From assembly GCA_028412835.1 (NCBI GenBank), contig JAONQW010000002.1, forward strand, positions 62,001 to 126,000: a stretch of 64,000 nucleotides of DNA. Reading direction: 5' to 3'. This DNA comes from Candidatus Pelagibacterales bacterium (GTDB lineage Bacteria > Pseudomonadota > Alphaproteobacteria > Pelagibacterales > AG-422-B15). Below, one piece after another: positions 7,815 to 17,471 of this stretch. Every line of letters begins with the position of its first letter. Within the stretch, counting starts at the first letter, position 1. The position numbers and the translations under genes were made by a program. A model generated the notes under the pieces. That model made no database searches and was not told where the DNA came from. It worked only from the letters and a program-made list of their open reading frames with translations.

Positions 7815-9584
7815 ATGGTTTATAAAAGTCCTATAGCAGACTTCAAATATAATTTAGATATGTTGGGGTATAACTCTTTTGCTGAGTCAATCGATCAGTT
7901 TAAAGACTTCGATACTGAAACTGTAATTAGTGTAGTTGAGCAAGTTGCTAAATTCAATGAACAAGAAATGGTTGATAGCAATAAGAAAGCTGATCGCGAA
8001 GGTATTGTTTATATTAAAGATGGCAAAGAGGGCCCAGAGGTGAAAACTCCAGACTATTTTAAGCCATTGTATCAAAGCGTTATTGAATCAGGATACATTG
8101 GTGCTTCTAATCCAACTGAGTATGGAGGTGGAGGTGCCCCATTTGCTATGGGAATACTCAATGGTGAAATTGGCATCGCATCAAATATGGCTTTCTATAT
8201 GGGGCCTGGCTTAAGCCAAGGAGCAATAAAAGCTATTCTAAAAAAAGGTAACAAAGAATTAAAAGATAAATATCTTCCAAAAATGATTTCAGGTGAATGG
8301 ATGGGAACCATGTGTTTAACTGAACCGCAGTGTGGAACTGATTTAGGGCTTATTAGATCAACTGCAACTCCAGAAGAAGATTACTATAAATTAAATGGAC
8401 AAAAAATCTGGATATCTTTTGGGGAACACGATCTTACGGAAAATATTATTCATCTTGTGCTTGCACGACTACCTGATGCACCAGAAGGCATTAAAGGTAT
8501 AAGTCTATTTCTTGTTCCAAAAAGACTGGATGATAATTCTAGAAATCCAATTTTTTGTGGAGGGTTAGAGCATAAATTAGGCATCATTTCTTCACCAACA
8601 TGTGTAATGAATATGGATGACGCAAGAGGGTGGATGATTGGTGAACCAAATAAAGGTATGGAAGCTATGTTTCTTATGATGAATGATGCAAGACTAAAAG
8701 TAGGACTACAAGGTGTTGCTATGTCAGAGATTGCTTATCAAAATGCATTAGATTTTGCCAAAAATAGAAGACAGATGCGTTCTGTTGTGAAAGATAAACA
8801 AGAGTCTGATGCCAAAGCAGACAATATAATAGTACATCCAGATGTTAGACGAATGCTTATGAATGTTAAGTCAACTACAGAAGCAATGAGATCTCTTTGT
8901 ATTTATACTTCTATGAAAATTGATTTAGCAGAACATCATCCAGATGACTCAGTGAGAGAAACAGCTGAAGATTTTGCAGCTATAATGACACCAATTATCA
9001 AATCATACTGTAGTGAAAAAGGATTTTTAAACTGTTCAGATTCATTGCAAGTCTTGGGAGGTAGTGGTTTTACTAAAGAATATCCATTAGAGCAGTATAT
9101 GCGTGATGTGAGAATTGCTCTAATTTATGAGGGAACTAATGGTATTCAAGCATTAGACTTGGTTGGAAGAAAATTAACCATGCACAAAGGCAGGCTTTTA
9201 CAAAACTTTCAAAAAGAAGTTCAACAATTTATAAATGAAAATAAGGATAACGAAAACATTTCAACTTTTATAAAAGCTTTAGAAGCTGCAGTAAAAGAAG
9301 TAATGGTTTCAACTATGTGGCTGATGCAAAATGGTATGCAAGATCCTGAAAACGCTTTGTCTTCAGCGTCTGACTACTTAAATTTAGTAGCTTTGACTTC
9401 ATTAACTTACATGTGGGCAAGGATGGCAAAATTTTCTGATGGAAAAAATGAACCTCAGCACAAGACTAAAATTAAGACAGGTACTTATTTTATTGATAAG
9501 TTTATTCCAGAATTACAAATGTATTCAAAAAAAGTTCAGTCTGGAAAATCAACCTTAATGGAAATGGAAGTTGAGGAATTTTAA
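7815..9584 (+). CDS. Acyl-CoA dehydrogenase with C-terminal extension (FadE5/AcdH type)
   Basis: An FAD flavoenzyme of about 589 residues that introduces the 2,3 double bond into acyl-CoA. I prefer the ATG at 7815 over the track start at 7776: it is preceded by AAGAAAG at Shine-Dalgarno distance and gives the family-like N-terminus MVYKSPIADFKY, whereas the upstream 13 residues are hydrophobic filler. Motifs are MCLTEPQCGTDLG (FAD/substrate site), KIWISFGEHD, and LIYEGTNGIQALDLVGRKL with the catalytic Glu typical of this large subfamily. A C-terminal helical domain (~residues 460-589) distinguishes it from ordinary 380-residue enzymes. It is convergent with the next acyl-CoA dehydrogenase. 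Confidence 0.93.
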   Translation: MVYKSPIADFKYNLDMLGYNSFAESIDQFKDFDTETVISVVEQVAKFNEQEMVDSNKKADREGIVYIKDGKEGPEVKTPDYFKPLYQSVIESGYIGASNPTEYGGGGAPFAMGILNGEIGIASNMAFYMGPGLSQGAIKAILKKGNKELKDKYLPKMISGEWMGTMCLTEPQCGTDLGLIRSTATPEEDYYKLNGQKIWISFGEHDLTENIIHLVLARLPDAPEGIKGISLFLVPKRLDDNSRNPIFCGGLEHKLGIISSPTCVMNMDDARGWMIGEPNKGMEAMFLMMNDARLKVGLQGVAMSEIAYQNALDFAKNRRQMRSVVKDKQESDAKADNIIVHPDVRRMLMNVKSTTEAMRSLCIYTSMKIDLAEHHPDDSVRETAEDFAAIMTPIIKSYCSEKGFLNCSDSLQVLGGSGFTKEYPLEQYMRDVRIALIYEGTNGIQALDLVGRKLTMHKGRLLQNFQKEVQQFINENKDNENISTFIKALEAAVKEVMVSTMWLMQNGMQDPENALSSASDYLNLVALTSLTYMWARMAKFSDGKNEPQHKTKIKTGTYFIDKFIPELQMYSKKVQSGKSTLMEMEVEEF

Positions 9585-9586
9585 AA

Positions 9587-10768
9587 TTAAAACTTTAATT
9601 GTTTTGCGGCTAAGTCCAACATAATTTCTTCTGAACCACCACCAATTGCATTAACTCTTACCTCACGATAGATACGTTCAACTTTGCCTGGACCACTATT
9701 AGCTCTTAGATAGCCAGCACCACCAAGAATTTGCATTGCTTCTCGAGCACAATATTCCATTGTTTTACTTGCCTGTACTTTAAGTAGAGAAAGATCTGCA
9801 GTTGGTTTTTCTCCATTCATAACTCTCCATGTTAGAAGTTCCATGTAAGCTTTTGTTGCGTTCACCATTCTAGACATCTCAGACAGTTTATGTCTAATAA
9901 CTTGATTTTCAATTAGAGGCTTTCCAAACGTGATTCTATCTCTTGCCCACGCAACAGACTCATCAATACAAATTTGAGAATATGCATTCATTCCTGCCGC
10001 AAGACCCAAGCGCTCTTGGCTGAAGTTAGACATAATTCCTGCCCAACCACTATTTTCTCCACCAATTAAATTTTCTACGGGCACTCGACAATCATCAAAG
10101 TATAGAACTGCAGTATCAGATGCAAGCCAGCCCATTTTTTTTAAGGGGGTTTGGGTAAATCCTGGCGTGCCTTTTTCAACGACAATTGCAGATATGCCAG
10201 AAGTTCCAGGACCACCTGTTCTACATGCAATCACATAATAATCAGCACGCATACCCGAAGTAATAAACATTTTTGATCCATTTAAAATATAATCACTTCC
10301 ATCCCTTATCGCCTTAGTCTTAATGCCAGCTACATCAGATCCCCCTGAAGGTTCAGTCACTCCAAGACAAGCAATTTTATCTCCTGCAATAACTGGGGTT
10401 ATATATTTTTCTTTTTGTTCTTCAGTTCCAAGGGCAAGGATTAGAGGTAGTGAAATATTAAGTGACAATAAGCTTGCTGCTATACCGCCACTTCCTTGCG
10501 CAAGTTCCTCTGAAGTTACAATACCATGAAAAATGTCTATACCCTCGAAAGTACCACCATATTGTTCAGGATACCCCATCCCCAATAAGCCAAAATCTCC
10601 AGCTTTTTTATATAATTCTCGAGGAAATTCACCGGCTTCTTCCCACTCTTCAACAAAGGGAGCAATTTCCTTTGCTACAAATTTCTTTAATTCTTCTCGC
10701 CAAGCATGGTGTGACTCATTATAAAATAAATTTTCTTTACCTGGGGCGATTCCAGCTGGGGGTATCAT
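9587..10768 (-). CDS. Acyl-CoA dehydrogenase (short/medium-chain type)
   Basis: A standard-length (393 residues) acyl-CoA dehydrogenase. Visible motifs are CLGVTEPSGGSDVAGI (FAD contact), GSKMFITSGMRAD, the helix AWARDRITFGKPLIENQ, and the C-terminal AMQILGGAGYL...REVRVNAIGGGSEEIMLDL. It acts in beta-oxidation or branched-chain acyl-CoA degradation and passes electrons to ETF. Its start overlaps the stop of the upstream MaoC gene by 4 bp (ATGA type), so the two are one leftward transcriptional unit: MaoC hydratase then dehydrogenase. Confidence 0.94.
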   Translation of the reverse strand: MIPPAGIAPGKENLFYNESHHAWREELKKFVAKEIAPFVEEWEEAGEFPRELYKKAGDFGLLGMGYPEQYGGTFEGIDIFHGIVTSEELAQGSGGIAASLLSLNISLPLILALGTEEQKEKYITPVIAGDKIACLGVTEPSGGSDVAGIKTKAIRDGSDYILNGSKMFITSGMRADYYVIACRTGGPGTSGISAIVVEKGTPGFTQTPLKKMGWLASDTAVLYFDDCRVPVENLIGGENSGWAGIMSNFSQERLGLAAGMNAYSQICIDESVAWARDRITFGKPLIENQVIRHKLSEMSRMVNATKAYMELLTWRVMNGEKPTADLSLLKVQASKTMEYCAREAMQILGGAGYLRANSGPGKVERIYREVRVNAIGGGSEEIMLDLAAKQLKF

Positions 10769-11613
10769 AGTATTTCACAAATTCCATTTTTAAGAACAAC
10801 CTTATCTCTTTCTTTAACCCTTGACTGAAAATGTACACTATCATCTTTTTTCCATATTTCAGTTACAATGGTTTCACCTGGAAAAACAGGAGATGAAAAC
10901 CTTACGTTAAATCTTTTAAGTTTTTTACTATCTTTTTCACATAAAACTTCAACAATTGATCGGCAAGCAACTCCGTAACTACAAAGTCCATGTAAAATTG
11001 GTTTTGGGTAACCAGCCATTTTTGCAAAACTTGGATCAGAATGTAGTGGGTTTGAATCGCCTGAAAGTCTAAATATTAACGCCTGATCCTTAGTTGTACT
11101 TACTTCATGAACAATGTCAGGCTTACTATCTAATTCAATTGGAGTGGAAGCTGGAACATCTTCCCCACCAAAACCTCCATCACCTCTTGCAAAAGTTTTA
11201 CTTATTAATGTGCACAAAGGAGAGTCATCTTTCTTTAATTTCACTTTTGTTTCAGTCTCTATAATTGCTCCTTTTGATTCTCCTCGGTCAAAACAGTTAA
11301 TAACTCTTGTATCTAAAATAACATCAGCGTTTGAAGGAATAGGTTGATGCAAAGTTATACCTTGTTCACCATGAACAACCATTACCATATTTAATTTAGC
11401 TTTAAGCAATAAAGGAGATTTGTATTGAAAATTAGTTGCCATACTAGGAAAGGCTATCAATCCATTTTCATATACATATTTTAACTCATTAGTATCCATT
11501 GGATCTTTGCCAAGCCCAATACCAAGACTATAAATAATAGAATCTCTTTGAGAATACGATAACTCGAGATTTTTTTCTTCGAGTGACATAATTTCTTCGT
11601 AGTTAATGGCCAT
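10765..11613 (-). CDS. MaoC family (R)-specific enoyl-CoA hydratase
   Basis: The 282-residue product looks like a double hot-dog hydratase similar to the hydratase-2 domain of peroxisomal multifunctional enzyme. The N-terminal half holds the degenerate hot-dog; the C-terminal half carries the hydratase-2 motif RLSGDSNPLHSDPSFA with catalytic Asp and His, followed by ILHGLCSYGVACR. It hydrates trans-2-enoyl-CoA. First gene of a two-gene leftward unit with the acyl-CoA dehydrogenase; the start at 11613 gives MAINYEEIM with no better alternative. Confidence 0.9.
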   Translation of the reverse strand: MAINYEEIMSLEEKNLELSYSQRDSIIYSLGIGLGKDPMDTNELKYVYENGLIAFPSMATNFQYKSPLLLKAKLNMVMVVHGEQGITLHQPIPSNADVILDTRVINCFDRGESKGAIIETETKVKLKKDDSPLCTLISKTFARGDGGFGGEDVPASTPIELDSKPDIVHEVSTTKDQALIFRLSGDSNPLHSDPSFAKMAGYPKPILHGLCSYGVACRSIVEVLCEKDSKKLKRFNVRFSSPVFPGETIVTEIWKKDDSVHFQSRVKERDKVVLKNGICEIL

Positions 11614-11692
11614 TTTTTTATATCTATAATTTAAGATTTACTTTATGTTTAAATGATTGAATTTGTAAGCATTTTTTAATAAAAATATAATT

Positions 11693-12535
11693 ATGTCAAA
11701 ACCATTTGAAGTAACTATTGAGAATAGCATAGCACATATTATTTTCAATAATCCTGAAAAAAGAAATGCAGTAACGCTAGAATTCTGGACAGCCTTTCCT
11801 GAAGAAGTTAATAAACTTAACGACAGAGGTGATATCAGAGCTCTTGTAATTTCAGCTATAGGTCCAACATTTTGTGCTGGGTTAGATCTTGCTATGATGA
11901 CAGAAATAGGGCTGGGCACTGGGCCGAATGATGAAACTGGAAGAGTAAGAGGTCATTTTAGAGAGCAAGTTTTAGAAATGCAAAAATGGGCAAGTTGTAT
12001 CGAAGATGCTCGTTTTCCAGTAATAACTGCAATTCAAGGTGGATGTGTAGGTGGTGGAATAGATTTAATTTGTGCTGCCGACATAAGAGTTGCAAGTGCC
12101 GATGCTTTTTTCATTGTTGAAGAAATTAATATTGGTATTGTCGCTGATATTGGAACTCTTCAGAGATTACCAACTATAATTCCAGCCGGTATTGCAAGAG
12201 AATGGACCATGACAGGAGATAAAGTCTTGGCAGATAGAGCATACGAGGTTGGTTTAATTAATTACGTAGAAGCTGACCATGAAGCAGCTATTAAAAAGGC
12301 ATTTGAAATTGCAGAAAACTTAGTTTCTAAGTCACCACTAGCAATGTGGGGAACTAAAGAAGCAATTAATTATTCCCGAGATCATTCAATTCAGGATGGT
12401 TTAAATTTTGTATCATTATGGAATGCAGGCATGTTACACCCTGAGGATGTTACTGCTTCAGCGATGGCAAAAATGCAAAAAAAGAAACCGGTCTATAAAG
12501 ATTTAAAAGATCGAATTTATCTGAAAAAAAAATAA
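11693..12535 (+). CDS. Crotonase family, delta3,5-delta2,4-dienoyl-CoA isomerase-like
   Basis: A 280-residue crotonase-fold enzyme. The oxyanion-hole loops are PTFCAGLDL and GGCVGGGIDLICAADIR. The active-site segment VEEINIGIVADIGTLQRLP closely follows eukaryotic ECH1 (KEVDVGLAADVGTLQRLP). The three acidic residues used by ECH1 (Asp in GGGxDL, Glu before the xIG, Asp in ADIG) are all present. This points to isomerisation of 3,5-dienoyl-CoA to 2,4-dienoyl-CoA, an auxiliary step for fatty acids with odd-position double bonds, and fits the DECR-like SDR in the same neighbourhood. General enoyl-CoA hydratase activity remains possible. Confidence 0.85.
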   Translation: MSKPFEVTIENSIAHIIFNNPEKRNAVTLEFWTAFPEEVNKLNDRGDIRALVISAIGPTFCAGLDLAMMTEIGLGTGPNDETGRVRGHFREQVLEMQKWASCIEDARFPVITAIQGGCVGGGIDLICAADIRVASADAFFIVEEINIGIVADIGTLQRLPTIIPAGIAREWTMTGDKVLADRAYEVGLINYVEADHEAAIKKAFEIAENLVSKSPLAMWGTKEAINYSRDHSIQDGLNFVSLWNAGMLHPEDVTASAMAKMQKKKPVYKDLKDRIYLKKK

Positions 12536-12555
12536 TAATTTTTTAATACTAGTTT

Positions 12556-13425
12556 ATGCGATTCAAAAAAGGAATTATTTTAGCAGCAGGCAAAGGTACC
12601 CGCTTGAGCCCATCAACTACAGTTGTAAGTAAGCCAATGCTTCCAGTCTATGATAAGCCAATGATTTATTATGCTTTGGCAAATCTTATGCTGGCTGGTG
12701 TTAAAGAAGTACTATTTATTTCTACAAAAACAGATGTGAAGATTTTTAAAAAACTACTTGGTAATGGAAAAAGCTTAGGAATGAAGTTTTCATTTACCTA
12801 TCAAAAAAAACCAATTGGTATTCCTGACGCAATAAGTATTGGTAAAAATTTTATTAGTAAAAAAAGTTTTATCTTAGCACTTGCAGACAATTTATTTATT
12901 GGTAAAAGCTTTAATAATACATTAAAAAAAGTTCAATCAACAAATAAATGTGCTGCAGTTCTTGCTGTAAAAACTAAATACCCATCTAAATCAGCAGTGA
13001 TACACTTTAATAATAAAAAAGAAATTTTATCAATTATAGAAAAGCCAAAAAAACCCAAAAGTAAATGTACAATTCCTGGTTTATATTTTTATGATGAAAA
13101 ATCGATAGATTGTGCCAAAAAACTTGTCCCTTCAAAAAGAGGTGAGCTTGAAATAGTTGATGTTCATAAATTTTATCTTAGTAAAAATGAGTTAGAAGTT
13201 TTTGAATTAAGCAGTGATATTAAGTGGTTTGATACTGGCGACTCCAATGAAATGTTAGAAGCAGCAAATTATGTAGCTAAGTATCAGAAAAAAAATAAGG
13301 AACTAATTGGATCTGTAGAATTAATTGCCTTTCAAAACAAATGGATCAATAAAAAAAATTTCCAAAGTTTAATACGAAAACTTCCTAATTCTGAATATAA
13401 AGTAAATCTAGAATCATATTTGTAA
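12556..13425 (+). CDS. rmlA: Glucose-1-phosphate thymidylyltransferase-like nucleotidyltransferase
   Basis: This 289-residue sugar nucleotidyltransferase has the signature GIILAAGKGTRLSPST near the N-terminus, SKPMLPVYDKPMIYYAL, ALADNLFIG, and IEKPKKPKS with the catalytic lysine region. Length matches short RmlA/RfbA. It would join a sugar-1-phosphate to dTTP (or another NTP) to make an activated sugar, normally for O-antigen or rhamnose. No other dTDP-sugar gene is seen nearby. The stop overlaps the next start as TAATG, coupling it to the ProX-type gene. Confidence 0.88.
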   Translation: MRFKKGIILAAGKGTRLSPSTTVVSKPMLPVYDKPMIYYALANLMLAGVKEVLFISTKTDVKIFKKLLGNGKSLGMKFSFTYQKKPIGIPDAISIGKNFISKKSFILALADNLFIGKSFNNTLKKVQSTNKCAAVLAVKTKYPSKSAVIHFNNKKEILSIIEKPKKPKSKCTIPGLYFYDEKSIDCAKKLVPSKRGELEIVDVHKFYLSKNELEVFELSSDIKWFDTGDSNEMLEAANYVAKYQKKNKELIGSVELIAFQNKWINKKNFQSLIRKLPNSEYKVNLESYL

Positions 13426-13928
13426 TGTTATACAAAAAAGACCTAATCAATCTTTTAGATATATCTGGTTGTGATTATTTTATTAAAGAACATGAAGCTT
13501 TACATACTGTTGAAGATTCTAAAGCTCATAGAGGAACAATTTCAGGAGCTCATTCAAAAAATTTATTTTTAAAAGATGCTAAGGGACAATTTTATTTACT
13601 TAGTATTGAGGAGAATACATCTATAGATTTAAAAAAAACTATGAAGCACATAGGTTCAAAAAAGCTATCATTTGCAAAGTCTGAATATTTATATTCAATT
13701 TTAGGAATTGAACCAGGCTCGGTAAGCCCATTTTCATTAATAAATGATAAAAATAAAAAAGTTATTTTTTATTTAGATAAAAAATTTTTAGATTCTGAAA
13801 AAGTTAATTTCCATCCGTTAGTGAATACTGCAACAATAAATATTTCTACGTTAGATATGATTAGTTTTGTGGAAAAGCATCATAACTCAGTAAATTTGCT
13901 AGATTTAAAGTTATTAGAGCAACTATGA
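13425..13928 (+). CDS. ProX/PrdX-type Ala-tRNA(Pro) deacylase (YbaK domain)
   Basis: This 167-residue YbaK/aminoacyl-tRNA-associated domain protein matches free-standing ProXp-ala proteins (about 165-170 residues). It hydrolyses alanine mischarged on tRNA-Pro. Visible features are HEALHTVEDSKAHRG near residue 22, SKNLFLKDAKGQFYLLS (with the conserved Lys), a region SEYLYSILGIEPGSVSPFSL, and the late segment NFHPLVNTATINIS. It is translationally coupled to the upstream nucleotidyltransferase (TAATG), though no functional link between the two is apparent. Confidence 0.88.
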   Translation: MLYKKDLINLLDISGCDYFIKEHEALHTVEDSKAHRGTISGAHSKNLFLKDAKGQFYLLSIEENTSIDLKKTMKHIGSKKLSFAKSEYLYSILGIEPGSVSPFSLINDKNKKVIFYLDKKFLDSEKVNFHPLVNTATINISTLDMISFVEKHHNSVNLLDLKLLEQL

Positions 13929-13969
13929 AGATATTATAAGTTTATTTAATGTAAATTAGATAGACTGAC

Positions 13970-14404
13970 TTATTGACCAAGTATTTTCCAAATTCCAGAA
14001 GCTGATAGTATAGTTTTCTCACCAGATTTTATTGAGCCTTCAACAAAAATTAAGGATCTTGTCATTTTAGTAATAGTAGCCTCACACTCAACTATTTCAT
14101 CTAATAGCCCGGGTGAAACAAAATTTGAGTTTAAAGATATTGTACTAGTAGATTTTTTCCCACATGCTGAAAAAGCTACTGAGCCAAAAAAAATATCAGC
14201 TAGAGCCATTGAAAAACCACCATGGGCTATACCTTGAGCGTTCAAGTGCTTGTCTAATATCTTAGCTATAAACTTAAATTTATTATCAGAGTCTTTTTTA
14301 TAATACATTGGTCCAATGAGGACATCAAAACCTGCGTGCCATCCTAATTTTTTGTAGCCATCAGGAACCCATGTTGGAGTATCTTGTGTTTTTAGCATGA
14401 CCAT
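13970..14404 (-). CDS. PaaI-family hot-dog acyl-CoA thioesterase
   Basis: A 144-residue single hot-dog domain protein. The catalytic segment NAQGIAHGGFSMALAD (residues ~53-68) is the PaaI/YbgC-type HGG motif; the C-terminus (LIFVEGSIKSGEKTILSASGIWKIL) is the expected edge strand. It probably cleaves acyl- or phenylacetyl-type CoA thioesters and releases CoA in the surrounding beta-oxidation cluster. A second Met two codons in (MLKTQDTP) is an equally good start. Confidence 0.88.
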   Translation of the reverse strand: MVMLKTQDTPTWVPDGYKKLGWHAGFDVLIGPMYYKKDSDNKFKFIAKILDKHLNAQGIAHGGFSMALADIFFGSVAFSACGKKSTSTISLNSNFVSPGLLDEIVECEATITKMTRSLIFVEGSIKSGEKTILSASGIWKILGQ

Positions 14405-14608
14405 AAATTATTCTTTCAGCGTGTGTTTGGAATGTTGTTCTATAATTTAGTACCATGGTGGTCAACATATATATCTAGTAAAATTGGCAACGATTAATAT
14501 CTGTGTCAAATAGTTAACATATTGAATTTATGATAAAAAATACCCTTTTATTTATCTATAAAGACTGTATGTTTATTTCTTTCTATTCAAAAAAAAGGAA
14601 TCGTAATA
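14405..14608. promoter_or_regulatory. Divergent intergenic region thioesterase / thiolase
   Basis: 204 bp separate the leftward thioesterase from the rightward thiolase. A TATAAT occurs around 14440 and a short dyad ACCATGGT around 14451. An AAGGAA Shine-Dalgarno sequence precedes the thiolase ATG. I see no longer repeat or RNA structure that I can support. Confidence 0.3.
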
Positions 14609-15790
14609 ATGAGAGAAGCAGCAATTATTTCTACAGCAAGAACTGGTTTAGCAAAAGCTATACGAGGTGGATTTAACAAAACCCATGGAATTACAATGGG
14701 TGGTCATACAGTAAAACATGCAATTGCGAAAGCAGGAATTGAAGCTGGTGAGGTAGAAGATATTATTTTTGGATGTGGACAACCTGAAGCTGCTACTGGT
14801 CATAATATTGGAAGAAATGTTGCAATAGCTGGTGGATGTCCAGTTACTGTTCCTGGAACTACTATTAATAGATTTTGTTCTTCTGGACTACAGTCTATTG
14901 CAGTCGCTGCGCAGAGAATAATTGTTGATGGTGTCAAGGTAACAATAGGTGGTGGCGTTGAGTCAATTTCAATGACACAAACAAATATGAATATGAAGCA
15001 TCTTGTAGAACCTGAGTTACAAAAAGTTTGTCCAGCACTATGGATGCCAATGATTAATACAGCAGATATAGTTGCAGAGAGATACAATGTATCGAGAGAA
15101 GCACAAGATGAATATTCTTTACAAAGTCAGCAAAGAACCGCGGCAGCCCAAGAAGCTGGTAAGTTCTCTGATGAAATTGTTGCATTGCAGACTAAAATGA
15201 ATGTTATGAACAAAGAAACTAAAGAAGTAACTGAACAAGAGGTTACAGTTGATAAAGATGAATGTAATCGTCCTACGACGACTCTAGAAAATTTAGCAGC
15301 TCTTAATCCAATTAATGGACCAGATAAATTTATTACTGCAGGTAATGCAAGTCAATTATCTGATGGTGCTTCATCATGCGTATTAATGGATCTTAAAGAA
15401 GCAGAAAAAAGAAATATTGAGCCTATGGGTATTTTTCGAGGGTTAGCTATTGGTGGTTGTGAGCCTGATGAAATGGGGATTGGTCCTGTAATAGCAGTTC
15501 CAAAATTATTGAAGCAGCACAATCTTACTGTAGATGATATTGATTTGTGGGAACTAAATGAGGCTTTCGCATCTCAAGTTATTTATTCTCGTGATCAACT
15601 AGGTATTGATAATGAAAAACTAAATGTTAATGGTGGATCCATTTCCATTGGTCACCCTTATGGAATGACTGGCTCAAGAATGACAGGCCATCTTTTAATT
15701 GAAGGTAAAAGACGTGGTGCTAAATATGGTGTTGTAACTATGTGTGTCGGTGGTGGAATGGGTGCCGCAGGCTTATTTGAAATTATATAA
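14609..15790 (+). CDS. Acetyl-CoA acyltransferase (thiolase)
   Basis: A 393-residue type II thiolase that cleaves 3-ketoacyl-CoA with CoA (or condenses acetyl-CoA). The nucleophilic Cys is in [11 protein letters not shown] (~residue 91), the His in [15 protein letters not shown] (~residue 350) and the second Cys in [12 protein letters not shown] near the C-terminus. The start is supported by AAAAAGGAATCG upstream. The following gene starts with GTG directly after the stop, so they share a transcript. Completes the set of beta-oxidation activities between 4.4 and 15.8 kb. Confidence 0.95.
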   Translation: MREAAIISTARTGLAKAIRGGFNKTHGITMGGHTVKHAIAKAGIEAGEVEDIIFGCGQPEAATGHNIGRNVAIAGGCPVTVPGTTINRFCSSGLQSIAVAAQRIIVDGVKVTIGGGVESISMTQTNMNMKHLVEPELQKVCPALWMPMINTADIVAERYNVSREAQDEYSLQSQQRTAAAQEAGKFSDEIVALQTKMNVMNKETKEVTEQEVTVDKDECNRPTTTLENLAALNPINGPDKFITAGNASQLSDGASSCVLMDLKEAEKRNIEPMGIFRGLAIGGCEPDEMGIGPVIAVPKLLKQHNLTVDDIDLWELNEAFASQVIYSRDQLGIDNEKLNVNGGSISIGHPYGMTGSRMTGHLLIEGKRRGAKYGVVTMCVGGGMGAAGLFEII

Positions 15791-16225
15791 GTGTTAAAAA
15801 TTAAGACTTTTATTTATTTATTAGTTTTTTTATCTTTTAGTACTGTGAGTTTAGTTAGTGCTGAAACACTATCAGATTTAGATAAATCTAAAATTAAGTC
15901 AGTGGTTGAAAAACAATTGCAAGCTTTTGCTGAAGACGATTTTGAAGAAGCTTATTTCTATGCCGCTCCATTAATCAAACAAATTTTTTCTTCTGTAGAA
16001 GTCTTTAAAAATATGGTCACCACTCAATATCAAGCAGTGTACAGGCCGAAAAAAATTGACTTTGGGGACGTAAAAATAATAAGAGGAGCCCCAACTTTAA
16101 GTGTTTTTTTAGTAGATCCTGATGGCAATTTTGTAACAGCTATTTATTTAATGCAACAACAGTCAGATCTTAGTTGGTTAATATCTGGATGCTATTTAAA
16201 AACCTCAGACTTTGAACAAATTTAA
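15791..16225 (+). CDS. DUF4864-type exported protein
   Basis: The 144-residue product has a clear signal peptide (MLKIKTFIYLLVFLSFSTVSLVSA) and a compact domain with KSVVEKQLQAFAEDDFEEAYFYAAP, which fits the DUF4864 family of NTF2-like exported proteins. It uses a GTG start directly after the thiolase stop. Function is unknown; being on the thiolase transcript does not by itself imply a role in fatty acid use. Convergent with the GH1 gene with a single-base gap. Confidence 0.78.
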   Translation: MLKIKTFIYLLVFLSFSTVSLVSAETLSDLDKSKIKSVVEKQLQAFAEDDFEEAYFYAAPLIKQIFSSVEVFKNMVTTQYQAVYRPKKIDFGDVKIIRGAPTLSVFLVDPDGNFVTAIYLMQQQSDLSWLISGCYLKTSDFEQI

Positions 16226-16226
16226 G

Positions 16227-17468
16227 CTACTTAGAATTATTAATAATTTCTTGATAAAATTTTAAACTATCTTTTTCTATTCGCCTTTGCGTTGTACGAT
16301 CAACTTCTACTAGGCCAAATCTTGGCTTATATCCAAATAACCATTCAAAATTGTCTAGAAAAGACCAATAATAATATCCTCTAATATCCAAACCATCATC
16401 AAGACATCTTTGAACTCCCTCAAGAGCAGTTTTAATGAAGCTAATTCTTTGATTGTCATCGTCTGTCCCTATACCGTTTTCAGTAACAATCATTGGACAA
16501 TTAATTTTTGGTGCAACATACCTTAAAACATTTTCGAGTGACTCAGGATAGTACTCGTATCCCATAACAAGCATTTCAGAGTTATTTGTATTTGGCATAA
16601 TAATGCCATCAGGACCATATGTATGTCTTGTATATGTTTGTATTCCTACAAAGTCGTCATTTTTTATCATGTCTAAGCATACATCAACAGCTTCTGAATA
16701 GGCTTTGTCTCGCACCTCTTTACCACCATCAACAAACTGGTAATCCATGATTGACAAGGTCACTCCAACGGGCTGATTTTTATTTAAATTTGCTTTAATA
16801 ATTGGAACAGATTTTACATGTGCCTCCATCATACAATCTCGAATTTTAAATGGATGACCAAAAAGAAAGGGTCCAAAATTATCTAAGCTTGAGCCACACG
16901 ATTTTGCTGCCTCATTTACAAATGGCATAATAGTTTTCATCCCATTAGTTGGATAATTTGGAAAGCTATGAGCGAAGTGAGCTGTTAGATTAGCTTCATT
17001 TATTGTGCATACTGTATCTATATAATCTCCAAGCTCTCTTGATACTTTTTCAGCATACTTTAAGTAATTATCAACATTATCTGACTTTTCCCATCCACCT
17101 TTGGCCGTAAACCAAAGAGGTGATGTGAAGTGTTGATACGTAACACATGTTTTTAAATTTTTTTCATGACAATAATCCAAAACCTTCTTGTAGTGATCGA
17201 TTGCCTCTTGAGAATATTCACCTTCTGATGTTTCTATCCGTGCCCATTCAATTGACAACCTATAAGATTGAATTGAATGATTGGCTATTAAATCAATATC
17301 TTCTTCGTATCTATTCCATTGATCACAAGTAATACCGGATGGTTCTGCAAAGGCAGTATTTTTTGTGTTTTCAAGTAACCAAAAATCAGAGTTGGTATTA
17401 TTGCCTTCAACTTGATGTGCAGCTGTTGCAGTTCCCCATATAAATTCTTTTGGTAAATTTAATTTCAT
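16227..17468 (-). CDS. Glycoside hydrolase family 1 (beta-glucosidase/beta-galactosidase)
   Basis: A GH1 TIM-barrel retaining glycosidase of 413 residues, slightly short for the family (about 440-470). The N-terminus FIWGTATAAHQVEGN is the family signature; the acid/base Glu lies in CTINEANLTAHF (family TxNEP, here NEA); the nucleophile is in IVTENGIGTDD; the end has YYWSFLDNFEWLFGYKPRFGL. No signal peptide, so the substrate must be imported. It is the last gene of the leftward operon with galactokinase and a MelB-type symporter, which makes a beta-galactoside substrate likely. Confidence 0.93.
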   Translation of the reverse strand: MKLNLPKEFIWGTATAAHQVEGNNTNSDFWLLENTKNTAFAEPSGITCDQWNRYEEDIDLIANHSIQSYRLSIEWARIETSEGEYSQEAIDHYKKVLDYCHEKNLKTCVTYQHFTSPLWFTAKGGWEKSDNVDNYLKYAEKVSRELGDYIDTVCTINEANLTAHFAHSFPNYPTNGMKTIMPFVNEAAKSCGSSLDNFGPFLFGHPFKIRDCMMEAHVKSVPIIKANLNKNQPVGVTLSIMDYQFVDGGKEVRDKAYSEAVDVCLDMIKNDDFVGIQTYTRHTYGPDGIIMPNTNNSEMLVMGYEYYPESLENVLRYVAPKINCPMIVTENGIGTDDDNQRISFIKTALEGVQRCLDDGLDIRGYYYWSFLDNFEWLFGYKPRFGLVEVDRTTQRRIEKDSLKFYQEIINNSK

Positions 17469-17471
17469 AAT

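Noticed and set aside
10323-10770. Three plus-strand ORFs inside the acyl-CoA dehydrogenase gene
   Set aside because: They are antisense to a full-length dehydrogenase with intact motifs and have no family features.
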